Origin: Bombus terrestris
Lineage: Eukaryota; Arthropoda; Insecta; Hymenoptera; Apidae
Assembly (NCBI RefSeq): GCF_910591885.1
Contig: NW_025963610.1
Coordinates: 62,001 to 126,000, forward strand
DNA: 64,000 nt
Reading direction: 5' to 3'
Shown here in pieces: positions 36,251-50,700 of this stretch. Made by a program: the position numbers and the translations under genes. Every line of letters starts with the position of its first letter. The stretch's first letter is position 1. The notes under the pieces are model-generated. The model worked only from the letters and a program-made list of their open reading frames with translations. It was not told the origin of the DNA and searched no databases.

Positions 36251-38990
36251 TGTCCCACGGTGTCCAACGGTGTCCAACGGTGTCCAACGGTGTCCAACGA
36301 TGTCCAACGATGTCCAACGGTGTCCAACGGTGTCCCACGTTGTCCCACGTTGTCCCACGTTGTCCCACGTTGTCCCACGTTGTCCCACGTTGTCCCACGT
36401 TGTCCCACGTTGTCCCACGGTGTCCAACGGTGTCCAACGGTGTCCAACGGTGTCCAACGATGTCCAACGGTGTCCAACGGTGTCCCACGGTGTCCAACGG
36501 TGTCCAACGGTGTCCCACGGTGTCCAACGGTGTCCCACGTTGTCCCACGTTGTCCCACGTTGTCCCACGTTGTCCCACGGTGTCCAACGATGTCCAACGG
36601 TGTCCCACGTTGTCCCACGTTGTCCCACGTTGTCCCACGTTGTCCCACGTTGTTCCATGGTTTCCCACGTTGTCCCACGTTGTCCCACGTTGTCCCACGG
36701 TGTCCAACGATGTCCAACGGTGTCCAACGGTGTCCCACGGTGTCCAACGGTGTCCCACGTTGTCCCACGTTGTCCCACGTTGTCCCACGTTGTCCCACGG
36801 TGTCCAACGGTGTCCCACGGTATCCAACGGTATCCCACGTTGTCCCACGTTGTCCCATGTTGTCCCACGTTGTCCCACGTTGTCCCACGTTGTCCCACGT
36901 TGTCCCACGGTGTCCAACGGTGTCCAACGATGTCCAACGGTGTCCAACGGTGTCCCACGATGTCCACCGATGTCCAACGGTGTCCAACGGTGTCCAACGG
37001 TGTCCCACGGTTTCCAACGATGTCCAACGGTGTCCAACGATGTCCAACGGTGTCCCACGTTGTCCGACGTTGTCCCACGTTGTCCCACGGTGTCCAACGA
37101 TGTCCAACGTTGTCCCACGATGTCCCACGTTGTCCAACGATGTCCAACGGTGTCCCACGTTGTCCCACGTTGTCCCACGGTGTCCAACGGTGTCCAACGG
37201 TGTCCCACGTTGTCCCACGTTGTCCCACGGTGTCCAACGATGTCCAACGGTGTCCAACGGTGTCCCACGGTGTCCCACGTTGTCCCACGTTGTCCCACGT
37301 TGTCCCACGTTGTCCCACGTTGTCCCACGTTGTCCCACGTTGTCCCACGTTGTCCCACGTTGTCCCACGTTGTCCCACGTTGTCCCACGTTGTCCCACGT
37401 TGTCCCACGTTGTCCCACGATGTCCCACGTTGTCCAACGATGTCCAACGGTGTCCCACGTTGTCCCACGTTGTCCCACGGTGTCCAACGATGTCCAACGG
37501 TGTCCAACGGTGTCCCACGGTGTCCAACGGTGTCCCACGTTGTCCCACGTTGTCCCACGTTGTCCCACGTTGTCCCACGTTGTCCCACGTTGTCCCACGT
37601 TGTCCCACGATGTCCCACGTTGTCCAACGATGTCCAACGGTGTCCCACGTTGTCCCACGTTGTCCTACGTTGTCCCACGTTGTCCCACGTTGTCCCACGT
37701 TGTCCCACGTTGTCCCACGTTGTCCCACGGTGTCCAACGGTGTCCCACGTTGTCCCACGTTGTCCCACGTTGTCCCACGTTGTCCCACGATGTCCCACGT
37801 TGTCCAACGATGTCCAACGGTGTCCCACGTTGTCCCACGTTGTCCTACGTTGTCCCACGTTGTCCCACGTTGTCCCACGTTGTCCCACGTTGTCCCACGG
37901 TGTCCAACGGTGTCCAACGATGTCCAACGGTGTCCAACGGTGTCCCACGTTGTCCCACGTTGTCCCACGGTGTCCAACGATGTCCAACGGTGTCCCACGT
38001 TGTCCCACGTTGTCCCACGTTGTCCCACGTTGTCCCACGTTGTTCCATGGTTTCCCACGTTGTCCCACGTTGTCCCACGGTGTCCAACGATGTCCAACGG
38101 TGTCCAACGGTGTCCCACGGTGTCCAACGGTGTCCCACGTTGTCCCACGTTGTCTCACGTTGTCCCACGTTGTCCCACGTTGTCCCACGTTGTCCCACGT
38201 TGTCCAACGGTGTCCAACGATGTCCAACGGTGTCCCACGATGTCCAACGATGTCCAACGATGTCCAATGGTGTCCAACGGTGTCCCACGTTGTCCCACGT
38301 TGTCCCACGTTGTCCCACGCTGTCCAACGATGTCCAACGGTGTCCCACGTTGTCCAACGGTGTCGCACGGTGTCCAACGAGGTCCAACGGTGTCCAACGA
38401 TGTCCAACGGTGTCCCACGTTGTCCCACGTTGTCCCACGTTGTCCCACGGTGTCCAACGATGTCCAACGGTGTCCAACGATGTCCAACGGTGTCCCACGA
38501 TGTCCAACGATGTCCAACGATGTCCAACGGTGTCCAACGGTGTCCCACGTTGTCCCACGTTGTCCCACGTTGTCCCACGGTGTCCAACGGTGTCCAACGA
38601 TGTCCAACGGTGTCCAACGGTGTCCCACGATGTCCACCGATGTCCAACGGTGTCCCACGGTGTCCAACGGTGTCCAACGGTGTCCAACGATGTCCAACTA
38701 TGTCCAACGATGTCCAACGGTGTCCCACGTTGTCCCACGTTGTCCCACGTTGTCCCACGGTATCCAACGGTGTCCCACGTTGTCCCACGTTGTCCCACGT
38801 TGTCCCACGGTGTCCAACGGTGTCCCACGTTGTCCCACGTTGTCCCACGTTGTCCCACGTTGTCCCACGATGTCCCACGTTGTCCAACGATGTCCAACGG
38901 TGTCCCACGTTGTCCTACGTTGTCCCACGTTGTCCCACGTTGTCCCACGTTGTCCCACGTTGTCCCACGGTGTCCAACGGTGTCCCACGT
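36251..38990. repeat. 3.05-kb tandem duplication, copy 1
   Basis: The unit order repeats at 39281-42040 with offset 3,030 rising to 3,050 bp in whole units. Rare anchors are a TTTCCAACG at 37011/40051, TCCGACG at 37061/40101, TGTCTCACG at 38151/41201 and AGGTCCAACG at 38380/41430. A private difference is CAACTATG at 38691 against CAACGATG at 41741. Confidence 0.82.
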
Positions 38991-39280
38991 TGTCCCACGT
39001 TGTCCCACGGTGTCCAACGATGTCCAACGGTGTCCAACGGTGTCCCACGGTGTCCCACGTTGTCCCACGTTGTCCCACGTTGTCCCACGTTGTCCCACGT
39101 TGTCCCACGTTGTCCCACGTTGTCCCACGTTGTCCCACGTTGTCCCACGTTGTCCCACGATGTCCCACGTTGTCCAACGATGTCCAACGGTGTCCCACGT
39201 TGTCCCACGTTGTCCCACGGTGTCCAACGATGTCCAACGGTGTCCCACGTTGTCCCACGTTGTCCCACGTTGTCCCACGT

Positions 39281-42040
39281 TGTCCCACGGTGTCCAACGG
39301 TGTCCAACGGTGTCCAACGGTGTCCAACGATGTCCAACGATGTCCAACGGTGTCCAACGGTGTCCCACGTTGTCCCACGTTGTCCCACGTTGTCCCACGT
39401 TGTCCCACGTTGTCCCACGTTGTCCCACGTTGTCCCACGTTGTCCCACGTTGTCCCACGGTGTCCAACGGTGTCCAACGGTGTCCAACGGTGTCCAACGA
39501 TGTCCAACGGTGTCCAACGGTGTCCCACGGTGTCCAACGGTGTCCAACGGTGTCCCACGGTGTCCAACGGTGTCCCACGTTGTCCCACGTTGTCCCACGT
39601 TGTCCCACGTTGTCCCACGGTGTCCAACGATGTCCAACGGTGTCCCACGTTGTCCCACGTTGTCCCACGTTGTCCCACGTTGTCCCACGTTGTTCCATGG
39701 TTTCCCACGTTGTCCCACGTTGTCCCACGTTGTCCCACGGTGTCCAACGATGTCCAACGGTGTCCAACGGTGTCCCACGGTGTCCAACGGTGTCCCACGT
39801 TGTCCCACGTTGTCCCACGTTGTCCCACGTTGTCCCACGGTGTCCAACGGTGTCCCACGGTATCCAACGGTATCCCACGTTGTCCCACGTTGTCCCATGT
39901 TGTCCCACGTTGTCCCACGTTGTCCCACGTTGTCCCACGTTGTCCCACGGTGTCCATCGGTGTCCAACGATGTCCAACGGTGTCCAACGGTGTCCCACGA
40001 TGTCCACCGATGTCCAACGGTGTCCAACGGTGTCCAACGGTGTCCCACGGTTTCCAACGATGTCCAACGGTGTCCAACGATGTCCAACGGTGTCCCACGT
40101 TGTCCGACGTTGTCCCACGTTGTCCCACGGTGTCCAACGATGTCCAACGTTGTCCCACGATGTCCCACGTTGTCCAACGATGTCCAACGGTGTCCCACGT
40201 TGTCCCACGTTGTCCCACGGTGTCCAACGGTGTCCAACGGTGTCCCACGTTGTCCCACGTTGTCCCACGGTGTCCAACGATGTCCAACGGTGTCCAACGG
40301 TGTCCCACGGTGTCCCACGTTGTCCCACGTTGTCCCACGTTGTCCCACGTTGTCCCACGTTGTCCCACGTTGTCCCACGTTGTCCCACGTTGTCCCACGT
40401 TGTCCCACGTTGTCCCACGTTGTCCCACGTTGTCCCACGTTGTCCCACGTTGTCCCACGATGTCCCACGTTGTCCAACGATGTCCAACGGTGTCCCACGT
40501 TGTCCCACGTTGTCCCACGGTGTCCAACGATGTCCAACGGTGTCCAACGGTGTCCCACGGTGTCCAACGGTGTCCCACGTTGTCCCACGTTGTCCCACGT
40601 TGTCCCACGTTGTCCCACGTTGTCCCACGTTGTCCCACGTTGTCCCACGTTGTCCCACGATGTCCCACGTTGTCCAACGATGTCCAACGGTGTCCCACGT
40701 TGTCCCACGTTGTCCTACGTTGTCCCACGTTGTCCCACGTTGTCCCACGTTGTCCCACGTTGTCCCACGTTGTCCCACGGTGTCCAACGGTGTCCCACGT
40801 TGTCCCACGTTGTCCCACGTTGTCCCACGTTGTCCCACGATGTCCCACGTTGTCCAACGATGTCCAACGGTGTCCCACGTTGTCCCACGTTGTCCTACGT
40901 TGTCCCACGTTGTCCCACGTTGTCCCACGTTGTCCCACGTTGTCCCACGGTGTCCAACGGTGTCCAACGATGTCCAACGGTGTCCAACGGTGTCCCACGT
41001 TGTCCCACGTTGTCCCACGGTGTCCAACGATGTCCAACGGTGTCCCACGTTGTCCCACGTTGTCCCACGTTGTCCCACGTTGTCCCACGTTGTTCCATGG
41101 TTTCCCACGTTGTCCCACGTTGTCCCACGGTGTCCAACGATGTCCAACGGTGTCCAACGGTGTCCCACGGTGTCCAACGGTGTCCCACGTTGTCGCACGT
41201 TGTCTCACGTTGTCCCACGTTGTCCCACGTTGTCCCACGTTGTCCCACGTTGTCCAACGGTGTCCAACGATGTCCAACGGTGTCCCACGATGTCCAACGA
41301 TGTCCAACGATGTCCAATGGTGTCCAACGGTGTCCCACGTTGTCCCACGTTGTCCCACGTTGTCCCACGCTGTCCAACGATGTCCAACGGTGTCCCACGT
41401 TGTCCAACGGTGTCGCACGGTGTCCAACGAGGTCCAACGGTGTCCAACGATGTCCAACGGTGTCCCACGTTGTCCCACGTTGTCCCACGTTGTCCCACGG
41501 TGTCCAACGATGTCCAACGGTGTCCAACGATGTCCAACGGTGTCCCACGATGTCCAACGATGTCCAACGATGTCCAACGGTGTCCAACGGTGTCCCACGT
41601 TGTCCCACGTTGTCCCACGTTGTCCCACGGTGTCCAACGGTGTCCAACGATGTCCAACGGTGTCCAACGGTGTCCCACGATGTCCACCGATGTCCAACGG
41701 TGTCCCACGGTGTCCAACGGTGTCCAACGGTGTCCAACGATGTCCAACGATGTCCAACGATGTCCAACGGTGTCCCACGTTGTCCCACGTTGTCCCACGT
41801 TGTCCCACGGTATCCAACGGTGTCCCACGTTGTCCCACGTTGTCCCACGTTGTCCCACGGTGTCCAACGGTGTCCCACGGTGTCCCACGTTGTCCCACGT
41901 TGTCCCACGTTGTCCCACGATGTCCCACGTTGTCCAACGATGTCCAACGGTGTCCCACGTTGTCCTACGTTGTCCCACGTTGTCCCACGTTGTCCCACGT
42001 TGTCCCACGTTGTCCCACGGTGTCCAACGGTGTCCCACGT
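39281..42040. repeat. 3.05-kb tandem duplication, copy 2
   Basis: This is the partner of 36251-38990. A private CGCACGT at 41191 distinguishes it. Confidence 0.82.
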
Positions 42041-43370
42041 TGTCCCACGTTGTCCCACGGTGTCCAACGATGTCCAACGGTGTCCAACGGTGTCCCACGG
42101 TGTCCCACGTTGTCCCACGATGTCCCACGTTGTCCAACGATGTCCAACGGTGTCCCACGTTGTCCCACGTTGTCCTACGTTGTCCCACGTTGTCCCACGT
42201 TGTCCCACGTTGTCCCACGTTGTCCCACGTTGTCCCACGGTGTCCAACGGTGTCCCACGTTGTCCCACGTTGTCCCACGGTGTCCAACGATATCCAACGG
42301 TGTCCAACGGTGTCCCACGGTGTCCCACGTTGTCCCACGTTGTCCCACGTTGTCCCACGTTGTCCCACGTTGTCCCACGTTGTCCCACGTTGTCCCACGA
42401 TGTCCCACGTTGTCCAACGATGTCCAACGGTGTCCCACGTTGTCCCACGTTGTCCCACGGTGTCCAACGATGTCCAACGGTGTCCAACGGTGTCCCACGG
42501 TGTCCAACGGTGTCCCACGTTGTCCCACGTTGTCCCACGTTGTCCCACGTTGTCCCACGTTGTCCCACGTTGTCCCACGTTGTCCCACGATGTCCCACGT
42601 TGTCCAACGATGTCCAACGGTGTCCCACGTAGTCCCACGTTGTCCTACGTTGTCCCACGTTGTCCCACGTTGTCCCACGTTGTCCCACGTTGTCCCACGT
42701 TGTCCCACGGTGTCCAACGGTGTCCCACGTTGTCCCACGTTGTCCCACGGTGTCCAACGGTGTCCAACGGTGTCCAACGGTGTCCAACGGTGTCCAACGA
42801 TGTCGAACGGTGTCCAACGGTGTCCCACGGTGTCCAACGGTGTCCAACGGTGTCCCACGGTGTCCAACGGTGTCCCACGTTGTTCCACGTTGTCCCACGT
42901 TGTCCCACGTTGTCCCACGATGTCCCACGTTGTCCAACGATGTCCAACGGTGTCCCACGTTGTCCCACGTTGTCCTACGTTGTCCCACGTTGTCCCACGT
43001 TGTCCCACGTTGTCCCACGTTGTCCCACGGTGTCCAACGGTGTCCAACGATGTCCAACGGTGTCCAACGGTGTCCCACGTTGTCCCACGTTGTCCCACGG
43101 TGTCCAACGTTGTCCCACGTTGTCCCACGGTGTCCAACGGTGTCCCACGTTGTCCCACGTTGTCCCACGGTGTCCAACGATGTCCAACGGTGTCCAACGG
43201 TGTCCCACGGTGTCCCACGTTGTCCCACGATGTCCCACGTTGTCCCACGTTGTCCCACGGTGTCCAACGATGTCCAACGGTGTCCAACGGTGTCCCACGG
43301 TGTCCCACGTTGTCCCACGATGTCCCACGTTGTCCAACGATGTCCAACGGTGTCCCACGTTGTCCCACGT
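41961..43370. repeat. 9.5-kb-offset segmental duplication, copy 2
   Basis: This is the partner of 32461-33930. It overlaps the end of the 3.05-kb duplication, so the two copying events are nested or successive. Confidence 0.78.
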
Positions 43371-44440
43371 TGTCCTACGTTGTCCCACGTTGTCCCACGT
43401 TGTCCCACGTTGTCCCACGTTGTCCCACGTTGTCCCACGTTGTCCAACGGTGTCCCACGTTGTCCCACGTTGTCCCACGGTGTCCAACGATATCCAACGG
43501 TGTCCAACGGTGTCCCACGGTGTCCCACGTTGTCCCACGTTGTCCCACGTTGTCCCACGTTGTCCCACGTTGTCCCACGTTGTCCCACGTTGTCCCACGT
43601 TGTCCCACGTTGTCCCACGTTGTCCCACGTTGTCCCACGTTGTCCCACGTTGTCCCACGATGTCCCACGTTGTCCAACGATGTCCAACGGTGTCCCACGT
43701 TGTCCCACGTTGTCCCACGGTGTCCAACGATGTCCAACGGTGTCCAACGGTGTCCCACGGTGTCCAACGGTGTCCCACGTTGTCCCACGTTGTCCCACGT
43801 TGTCCCACGTTGTCCCACGTTGTCCCACGTTGTCCCACGTTGTCCCACGTTGTCCCACGTTGTCCCACGATGTCCCACGTTGTCCAACGATGTCCAACGG
43901 TGTCCCACGTAGTCCCACGTTGACCTACGTTGTCCCACGGTGTCCCACGTTGTCCCACGTTGTCCCACGTTGTCCCACGTTGTCCCACGTTGTCCCACGT
44001 TGTCCCACGTTGTCCCACGTTGTCCCACGTTGTCCAACGGTGTCCCACGGTGTCCAACGGTGTCCCACGGTGTCCAACGGTGTCCCACGTTGTCCCACGT
44101 TGTCCCACGTTGTCCCACGTTGTCCCACGTTGTCCCACGTTGTCCCACGTTGTCCCACGTTGTCCCACGTTATCCCACGGTGTCCAACGGTGTCCAACGG
44201 TGTCCAACGGTGTCCAACGATGTCCAACGGTGTCCAACGGTGTCCCACGGTGTCCAACGGTGTCCAACGGTGTCCCACGGTGTCCAACGGTGTCCCACGT
44301 TGTCCCACGTTGTCCCACGTTGTCCCACGTTGTCCCACGATGTCCCACGTTGTCCAACGATGTCCAACGGTGTCCCACGTTGTCCCACGTTGTCCCACGT
44401 TGTCCCACGTTGTCCCACGTTGTCCCACGTTGTCCCACGT

Positions 44441-45630
44441 TGTTCCATGGTTTCCCACGTTGTCCCACGTTGTCCCACGTTGTCCCACGGTGTCCAACGA
44501 TGTCCAACGGTGTCCAACGGTGTCCCACGGTGTCCAACGGTGTCCCACGTTGTCCCACGTTGTCCCACGTTGTCCCACGTTGTCCCACGGTGTCCAACGG
44601 TGTCCCACGGTATCCAACGGTATCCCACGTTGTCCCACGTTGTCCCATGTTGTCCCACGTTGTCCCACGTTGTCCCACGTTGTCCCACGTTGTCCCACGG
44701 TGTCCAACGGTGTCCAACGATGTCCAACGGTGTCCAACGGTGTCCCACGATGTCCACCGATGTCCAACGGTGTCCAACGGTGTCCAACGGTGTCCCACGG
44801 TGTCCAACGATGTCCAACGGTGTCCAACGATGTCCAACGGTGTCCCACGTTGTCCGACGTTGTCCCACGTTGTCCCACGGTGTCCAACGATGTCCAACGT
44901 TGTCCCACGATGTCCCACGTTGTCCAACGATGTCCAACGGTGTCCCACGTTGTCCAACGTTGTCCTACGTTGACCCACGTTGTCCCACGTTGTCCCACGT
45001 TGTCCCACGTTGTCCCACGTTGTCCCACGGTGTCCAACGGTGTCCCACGTTGTCCCACGTTGTCCCACGGTGTCCAACGATGTCCAACGGTGTCCAACGG
45101 TGACCCACGGTGTCCCACGTTGTCCCACGTTGTCCCACGTTGTCCCACGTTGTCCCACGTTGTCCCACGTTGTCCCACGTTGTCCCACGTTGTCCCACGT
45201 TGTCCCACGTTGTCCCACGTTGTCCCACGTTGTCCCACGTTGTCCCACGTTGTCCCACGATGTCCCACGTTGTCCAACGATGTCCAACGGTGTCCCACGT
45301 TGTCCCACGTTGTCCCACGGTGTCCAACGATGTCCAACGGTGTCCAACGGTGTCCCACGGTGTCCAACGGTGTCCCACGTTGTCCCACGTTGTCCCACGT
45401 TGTCCCACGTTGTCCCACGTTGTCCCACGTTGTCCCACGTTGTCCCACGTTGTCCCACGATGTCCCACGTTGTCCAACGATGTCCAACGGTGTCCCACGT
45501 TGTCCCACGTTGTCCTACGTTGTCCCACGTTGTCCCACGTTGTCCCACGTTGTCCCACGTTGTCCCACGTTGTCCCACGGTGTCCAACGGTGTCCCACGT
45601 TGTCCCACGTTGTCCCACGTTGTCCCACGT
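44441..45630. repeat. 2,150-bp-offset segmental duplication, copy 1
   Basis: It matches 46591-47780 at an exact offset of 2,150 bp. Rare anchors are the dimer at 44441/46591, TTGACCCACG at 44970/47120, GTGACCCACG at 45100/47250 and TCCTACG at 45511/47661. The TGACCC units introduce TGA stops in both copies. Confidence 0.82.
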
Positions 45631-46590
45631 TGTCCCACGATGTCCCACGTTGTCCAACGATGTCCAACGGTGTCCCACGTTGTCCCACGTTGTCCCACGT
45701 TGTCCCACGTTGTCCCACGTTGTCCCACGTTGTTCCATGGTTTCCCACGTTGTCCCACGATGTCCACCGATGTCCAACGGTGTCCAACGGTGTCCAACGG
45801 TGTCCCACGGTGTCCAACGATGTCCAACGGTGTCCAACGATGTCCAACGGTGTCCCACGTTGTCCCACGTTGTCCCACGTTGTCCCACGGTGTCCTACGA
45901 TGTCCAACGGTGTCCAACGATGTCCAACGGTGTCCCACGTTGTCCCACGTTGTCCCACGTTGTCCCACGGTGTCCAACGATGTCCAACGGTGTCCAACGA
46001 TGTCCAACGGTGTCCCACGATGTCCAACGATGTCCAACGATGTCCAACGGTGTCCAACGGTGTCCCACGTTGTCCCACGTTGTCCCACGTTGTCCCACGG
46101 TGTCCAACGATGTCCAACGGTGTCCCACGTTGTCCAACGGTGTCCCACGTTGTCCCACGTTGTCCCTCGTTGTCCCACGTTGTCCCACGTTGTCCCACGA
46201 TGTCCCACGTTGTCCCACGTTGTCCCACGTTGTCCCACGTTGTCCCACGTTGTCCCACGTTGTCCCACGTTGTCCCACGTTGTCCCACGTTGTCCCACGA
46301 TGTCCCACGTTGTCCCACGTTGTCCCACGTTGTCCCACGTTGTCCCACGTTGTCCCACGTTGTCCCACGTTGTCCCACGTTGTCCCACGTTGTCCCACGT
46401 TGTCCCACGTTGTCCCACGGTGTCCAACGGTGTCCAACGGTGTCCAACGGTGTCCAACGATGTCCAACGATGTCCAACGGTGTCCAACGGTGTCCCACGT
46501 TGTCCCACGTTGTCCCACGGTGTCCAACGATGTCCAACGGTGTCCCACGTTGTCCCACGTTGTCCCACGTTGTCCCACGTTGTCCCACGT

Positions 46591-47780
46591 TGTTCCATGG
46601 TTTCCCACGTTGTCCCACGTTGTCCCACGTTGTCCCACGGTGTCCAACGATGTCCAACGGTGTCCAACGGTGTCCCACGGTGTCCAACGGTGTCCCACGT
46701 TGTCCCACGTTGTCCCACGTTGTCCCACGTTGTCCCACGGTGTCCAACGGTGTCCCACGGTATCCAACGGTATCCCACGTTGTCCCACGTTGTCCCATGT
46801 TGTCCCACGTTGTCCCACGTTGTCCCACGTTGTCCCACGTTGTCCCACGGTGTCCAACGGTGTCCAACGATGTCCAACGGTGTCCAACGGTGTCCCACGA
46901 TGTCCACCGATGTCCAACGGTGTCCAACGGTGTCCAACGGTGTCCCACGGTGTCCAACGATGTCCAACGGTGTCCAACGATGTCCAACGGTGTCCCACGT
47001 TGTCCGACGTTGTCCCACGTTGTCCCACGGTGTCCAACGATGTCCAACGTTGTCCCACGATGTCCCACGTTGTCCAACGATGTCCAACGATGTCCCACGT
47101 TGTCCAACGTTGTCCTACGTTGACCCACGTTGTCCCACGTTGTCCCACGTTGTCCCACGTTGTCCCACGTTGTCCCACGGTGTCCAACGGTGTCCCACGT
47201 TGTCCCACGTTGTCCCACGGTGTCCAACGATGTCCAACGGTGTCCAACGGTGACCCACGGTGTCCCACGTTGTCCCACGTTGTCCCACGTTGTCCCACGT
47301 TGTCCCACGTTGTCCCACGTTGTCCCACGTTGTCCCACGTTGTCCCACGTTGTCCCACGTTGTCCCACGTTGTCCCACGTTGTCCCACGTTGTCCCACGT
47401 TGTCCCACGATGTCCCACGTTGTCCAACGATGTCCAACGGTGTCCCACGTTGTCCCACGTTGTCCCACGGTGTCCAACGATGTCCAACGGTGTCCAACGG
47501 TGTCCCACGGTGTCCAACGGTGTCCCACGTTGTCCCACGTTGTCCCACGTTGTCCCACGTTGTCCCACGTTGTCCCACGTTGTCCCACGTTGTCCCACGT
47601 TGTCCCACGATGTCCCACGTTGTCCAACGATGTCCAACGGTGTCCCACGTTGTCCCACGTTGTCCTACGTTGTCCCACGTTGTCCCACGTTGTCCCACGT
47701 TGTCCCACGTTGTCCCACGTTGTCCCACGGTGTCCAACGGTGTCCCACGTTGTCCCACGTTGTCCCACGGTGTCCAACGA
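46591..47780. repeat. 2,150-bp-offset segmental duplication, copy 2
   Basis: This is the partner of 44441-45630. One visible private difference is ACGATGTCCC at 47087, against ACGGTGTCCC in the first copy. Confidence 0.82.
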
Positions 47781-50700
47781 TGTCCAACGGTGTCCAACGG
47801 TGTCCCACGTTGTCCCACGTTGTCCCACGTTGTCCCACGTTGTCCCACGTTGTCCCACGTTGTCCCACGGTGTCCAACGGTGTCCAACGGTGTCCAACGG
47901 TGTCCAACGATGTCCAACGGTGTCCAACGGTGTCCCACGGTGTCCAACGGTGTCCAACGGTGTCCCACGGTGTCCAACGTTGTCCCACGTTGTCCCACGT
48001 TGTCCCACGTTGTCCCACGATGTCCCACGTTGTCCAACGATGTCCAACGGTGTCCCACGTTGTCCCACGTTGTCCTACGTTGTCCCACGTTGTCCCACGT
48101 TGTCCCACGTTGTCCCACGTTGTCCCACGGTGTCCAACGGTGTCCAACGATGTCCAACGGTGTCCAACGGTGTCCCACGTTGTCCCACGTTGTCCCACGG
48201 TGTCCAACGATGTCCAACGGTGTCCCACGTTGTCCCACGTTGTCCCACGTTGTCCCACGTTGTCCCACGTTGTTCCATGGTTTCCCACGTTGTCCCACGT
48301 TGTCCCACGGTGTCCAACGATGTCCAACGGTGTCCAACGGTGTCCCACGGTGTCCAACGGTGTCCCACGTTGTCCCACGTTGTCTCACGTTGTCCCACGT
48401 TGTCCCACGTTGTCCCACGTTGTCCCACGTTGTCCCACGTTGTCCCACGTTGTCCCACGTTGTCCAACGGTGTCCCACGGTGTCCAACGGTGTCCCACGG
48501 TGTCCAACGGTGTCCCACGTTGTCCCACGTTGTCCCACGTTGTCCCACGTTGTCCCACGTTGTCCCACGTTGTCCCACGTTGTCCCACGTTGTCCCACGG
48601 TGTCCAACGGTGTCCAACGGTGTCCAACGGTGTCCAACGATGTCCAACGGTGTCCAACGGTGTCCCACGGTGTCCCACGGTGTCCAACGGTGTCCAACGG
48701 TGTCCCACGGTGTCCAACGGTGTCCCACGTTGTCCCACGTTGTCCCACGTTGTCCCACGTTGTCCCACGATGTCCCACGTTGTCCAACGATGTCCAACGG
48801 TGTCCCACGTTGTCCCACGTTGTCCTACGTTGTCCCACGTTGTCCCACGTTGTCCCACGTTGTCCCACGTTGTCCCACGGTGTCCAACGGTGTCCAACGA
48901 TGTCCAACGGTGTCCAACGGTGTCCCACGTTGTCCCACGATGTCCAACGATGTCCAACGATGTCCAACGGTGTCCAACGGTGTCCCACGTTGTCCCACGT
49001 TGTCCCACGTTGTCCCACGGTGTCCAACGATGTCCAACGGTGTCCCACGTTGTCCCACGTTGTCCCACGTTGTCCCACGTTGTCCCACGATGTCCCACGT
49101 TGTCCCACGTTGTCCCACGTTGTCCCACGTTGTCCCACGTTGTCCCACGTCGTCCCACGTTGTCCCACGTTGTCCCACGTTGTCCCACGTTGTCCCACGT
49201 TGTCCCACGTTGTCCCACGTTGTCCCACGTTGTCCCACGTTGTCCCACGTTGTCCCACGTTGTCCCACGTTGTCCCACGTTGTCCCACGTTGTCCCACGG
49301 TGTCCAAATGTGTCCAACGGTGTCCAACGGTGTCCAACGGTGTCCCACGATGTCCACCGATGTCCAACGGTGTCCAACGGTGTCCAACGGTGTCCCACGG
49401 TGTCCAACGATGTCCAACGGTGTCCAACGATGTCCAACGGTGTCCCACGTTGTCCCACGTTGTCCCACGTTGTCCCACGTTGTCCCACGTTGTCCCACGG
49501 TGTCCAACGATGTCCAACGGTGTCCCACGTTGTCCAACGGTGTCCCACGTTGTCCCACGTTGTCCCACGTTGTCCCACGTTGTCCCACGTTGTCCCACGA
49601 TATCCCACGTTGTCCCACGTTGTCCCACGTTGTCCCACGTTGTCCCACGTTGTCCCACGTTGTCCCACGTTGTCCCACGATGTCCCACGTTGTCCCACGT
49701 TGTCACACGTTGTCCCACGTTGTCCCACGTTGTCCCATGTTGTCCCACGTTGTCCCACGTTGTCCCACGTTGTCCCACGTTGTCCCACGTTGTCCCACGT
49801 TGTCCCACGTTGTCCCACGTTGTCCCACGATGTCCAACGGTGTCCAACGGTGTCCCACGTTGTCCCACGGTGTCCAACGGTGTCCAACGGTGTCCAACGG
49901 TGTCCAACGGTGTCCCACGTTGTCCCACGTTGTCCCACGTTGTCCCACGTTGTCCCACGTTGTCCCACGGTGTCCAACGATGTCCAACGGTGTCCCACGT
50001 TGTCCAACGGTGTCCCACGTTGTCCCACGTTGTCCCACGTTGTCCCACGTTGTCCCACGTTGTCCCACGATATCCCACGTTGTCCCACGTTGTCCCACGT
50101 TGTCCCACGTTGTCCCACGTTGTCCCACGTTGTCCCACGTTGTCCCACGTTGTCCCACGTTGTCCCACGTTGTCCCACGATGTCCCACGTTGTCCAACGA
50201 TGTCCAACGGTGTCCCACGTTGTCCCACGTTGTCCTACGTTGTCCCACGTTGTCCCACGTTGTCCCACGTTGTCCCACGTTGTCCCACGGTGTCCAACGG
50301 TGTCCAACGATGTCCAACGGTGTCCAACGGTGTCCCACGTTGTCCCACGTTGTCCCACGGTGTCCAACGATGTCCAACGGTGTCCCACGTTGTCCCACGT
50401 TGTCCCACGTTGTCCCACGTTGTCCCACGTTGTTCCATGGTTTCCCACGTTGTCCCACGTTGTCCCACGGTGTCCAACGATGTCCAACGGTGTCCAACGG
50501 TGTCCCACGGTGTCCAACGGTGTCCCACGTTGTCCCACGTTGTCTCACGTTGTCCCACGTTGTCCCACGTTGTCCCACGTTGTCCCACGTTGTCCCACGT
50601 TGTACCACGTTGTCCCACGTTGTCCCACGTTGTCCAACGGTGTCCCACGGTGTCCAACGGTGTCCCACGGTGTCCAACGGTGTCCCACGTTGTCCCACGT

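Noticed and set aside
26576..43912. ORF of about 5,800 codons starting inside the LTR right end and continuing through domain B
   Set aside because: The first codons are LTR sequence translated by chance; the rest is satellite. No splice, start or domain evidence.
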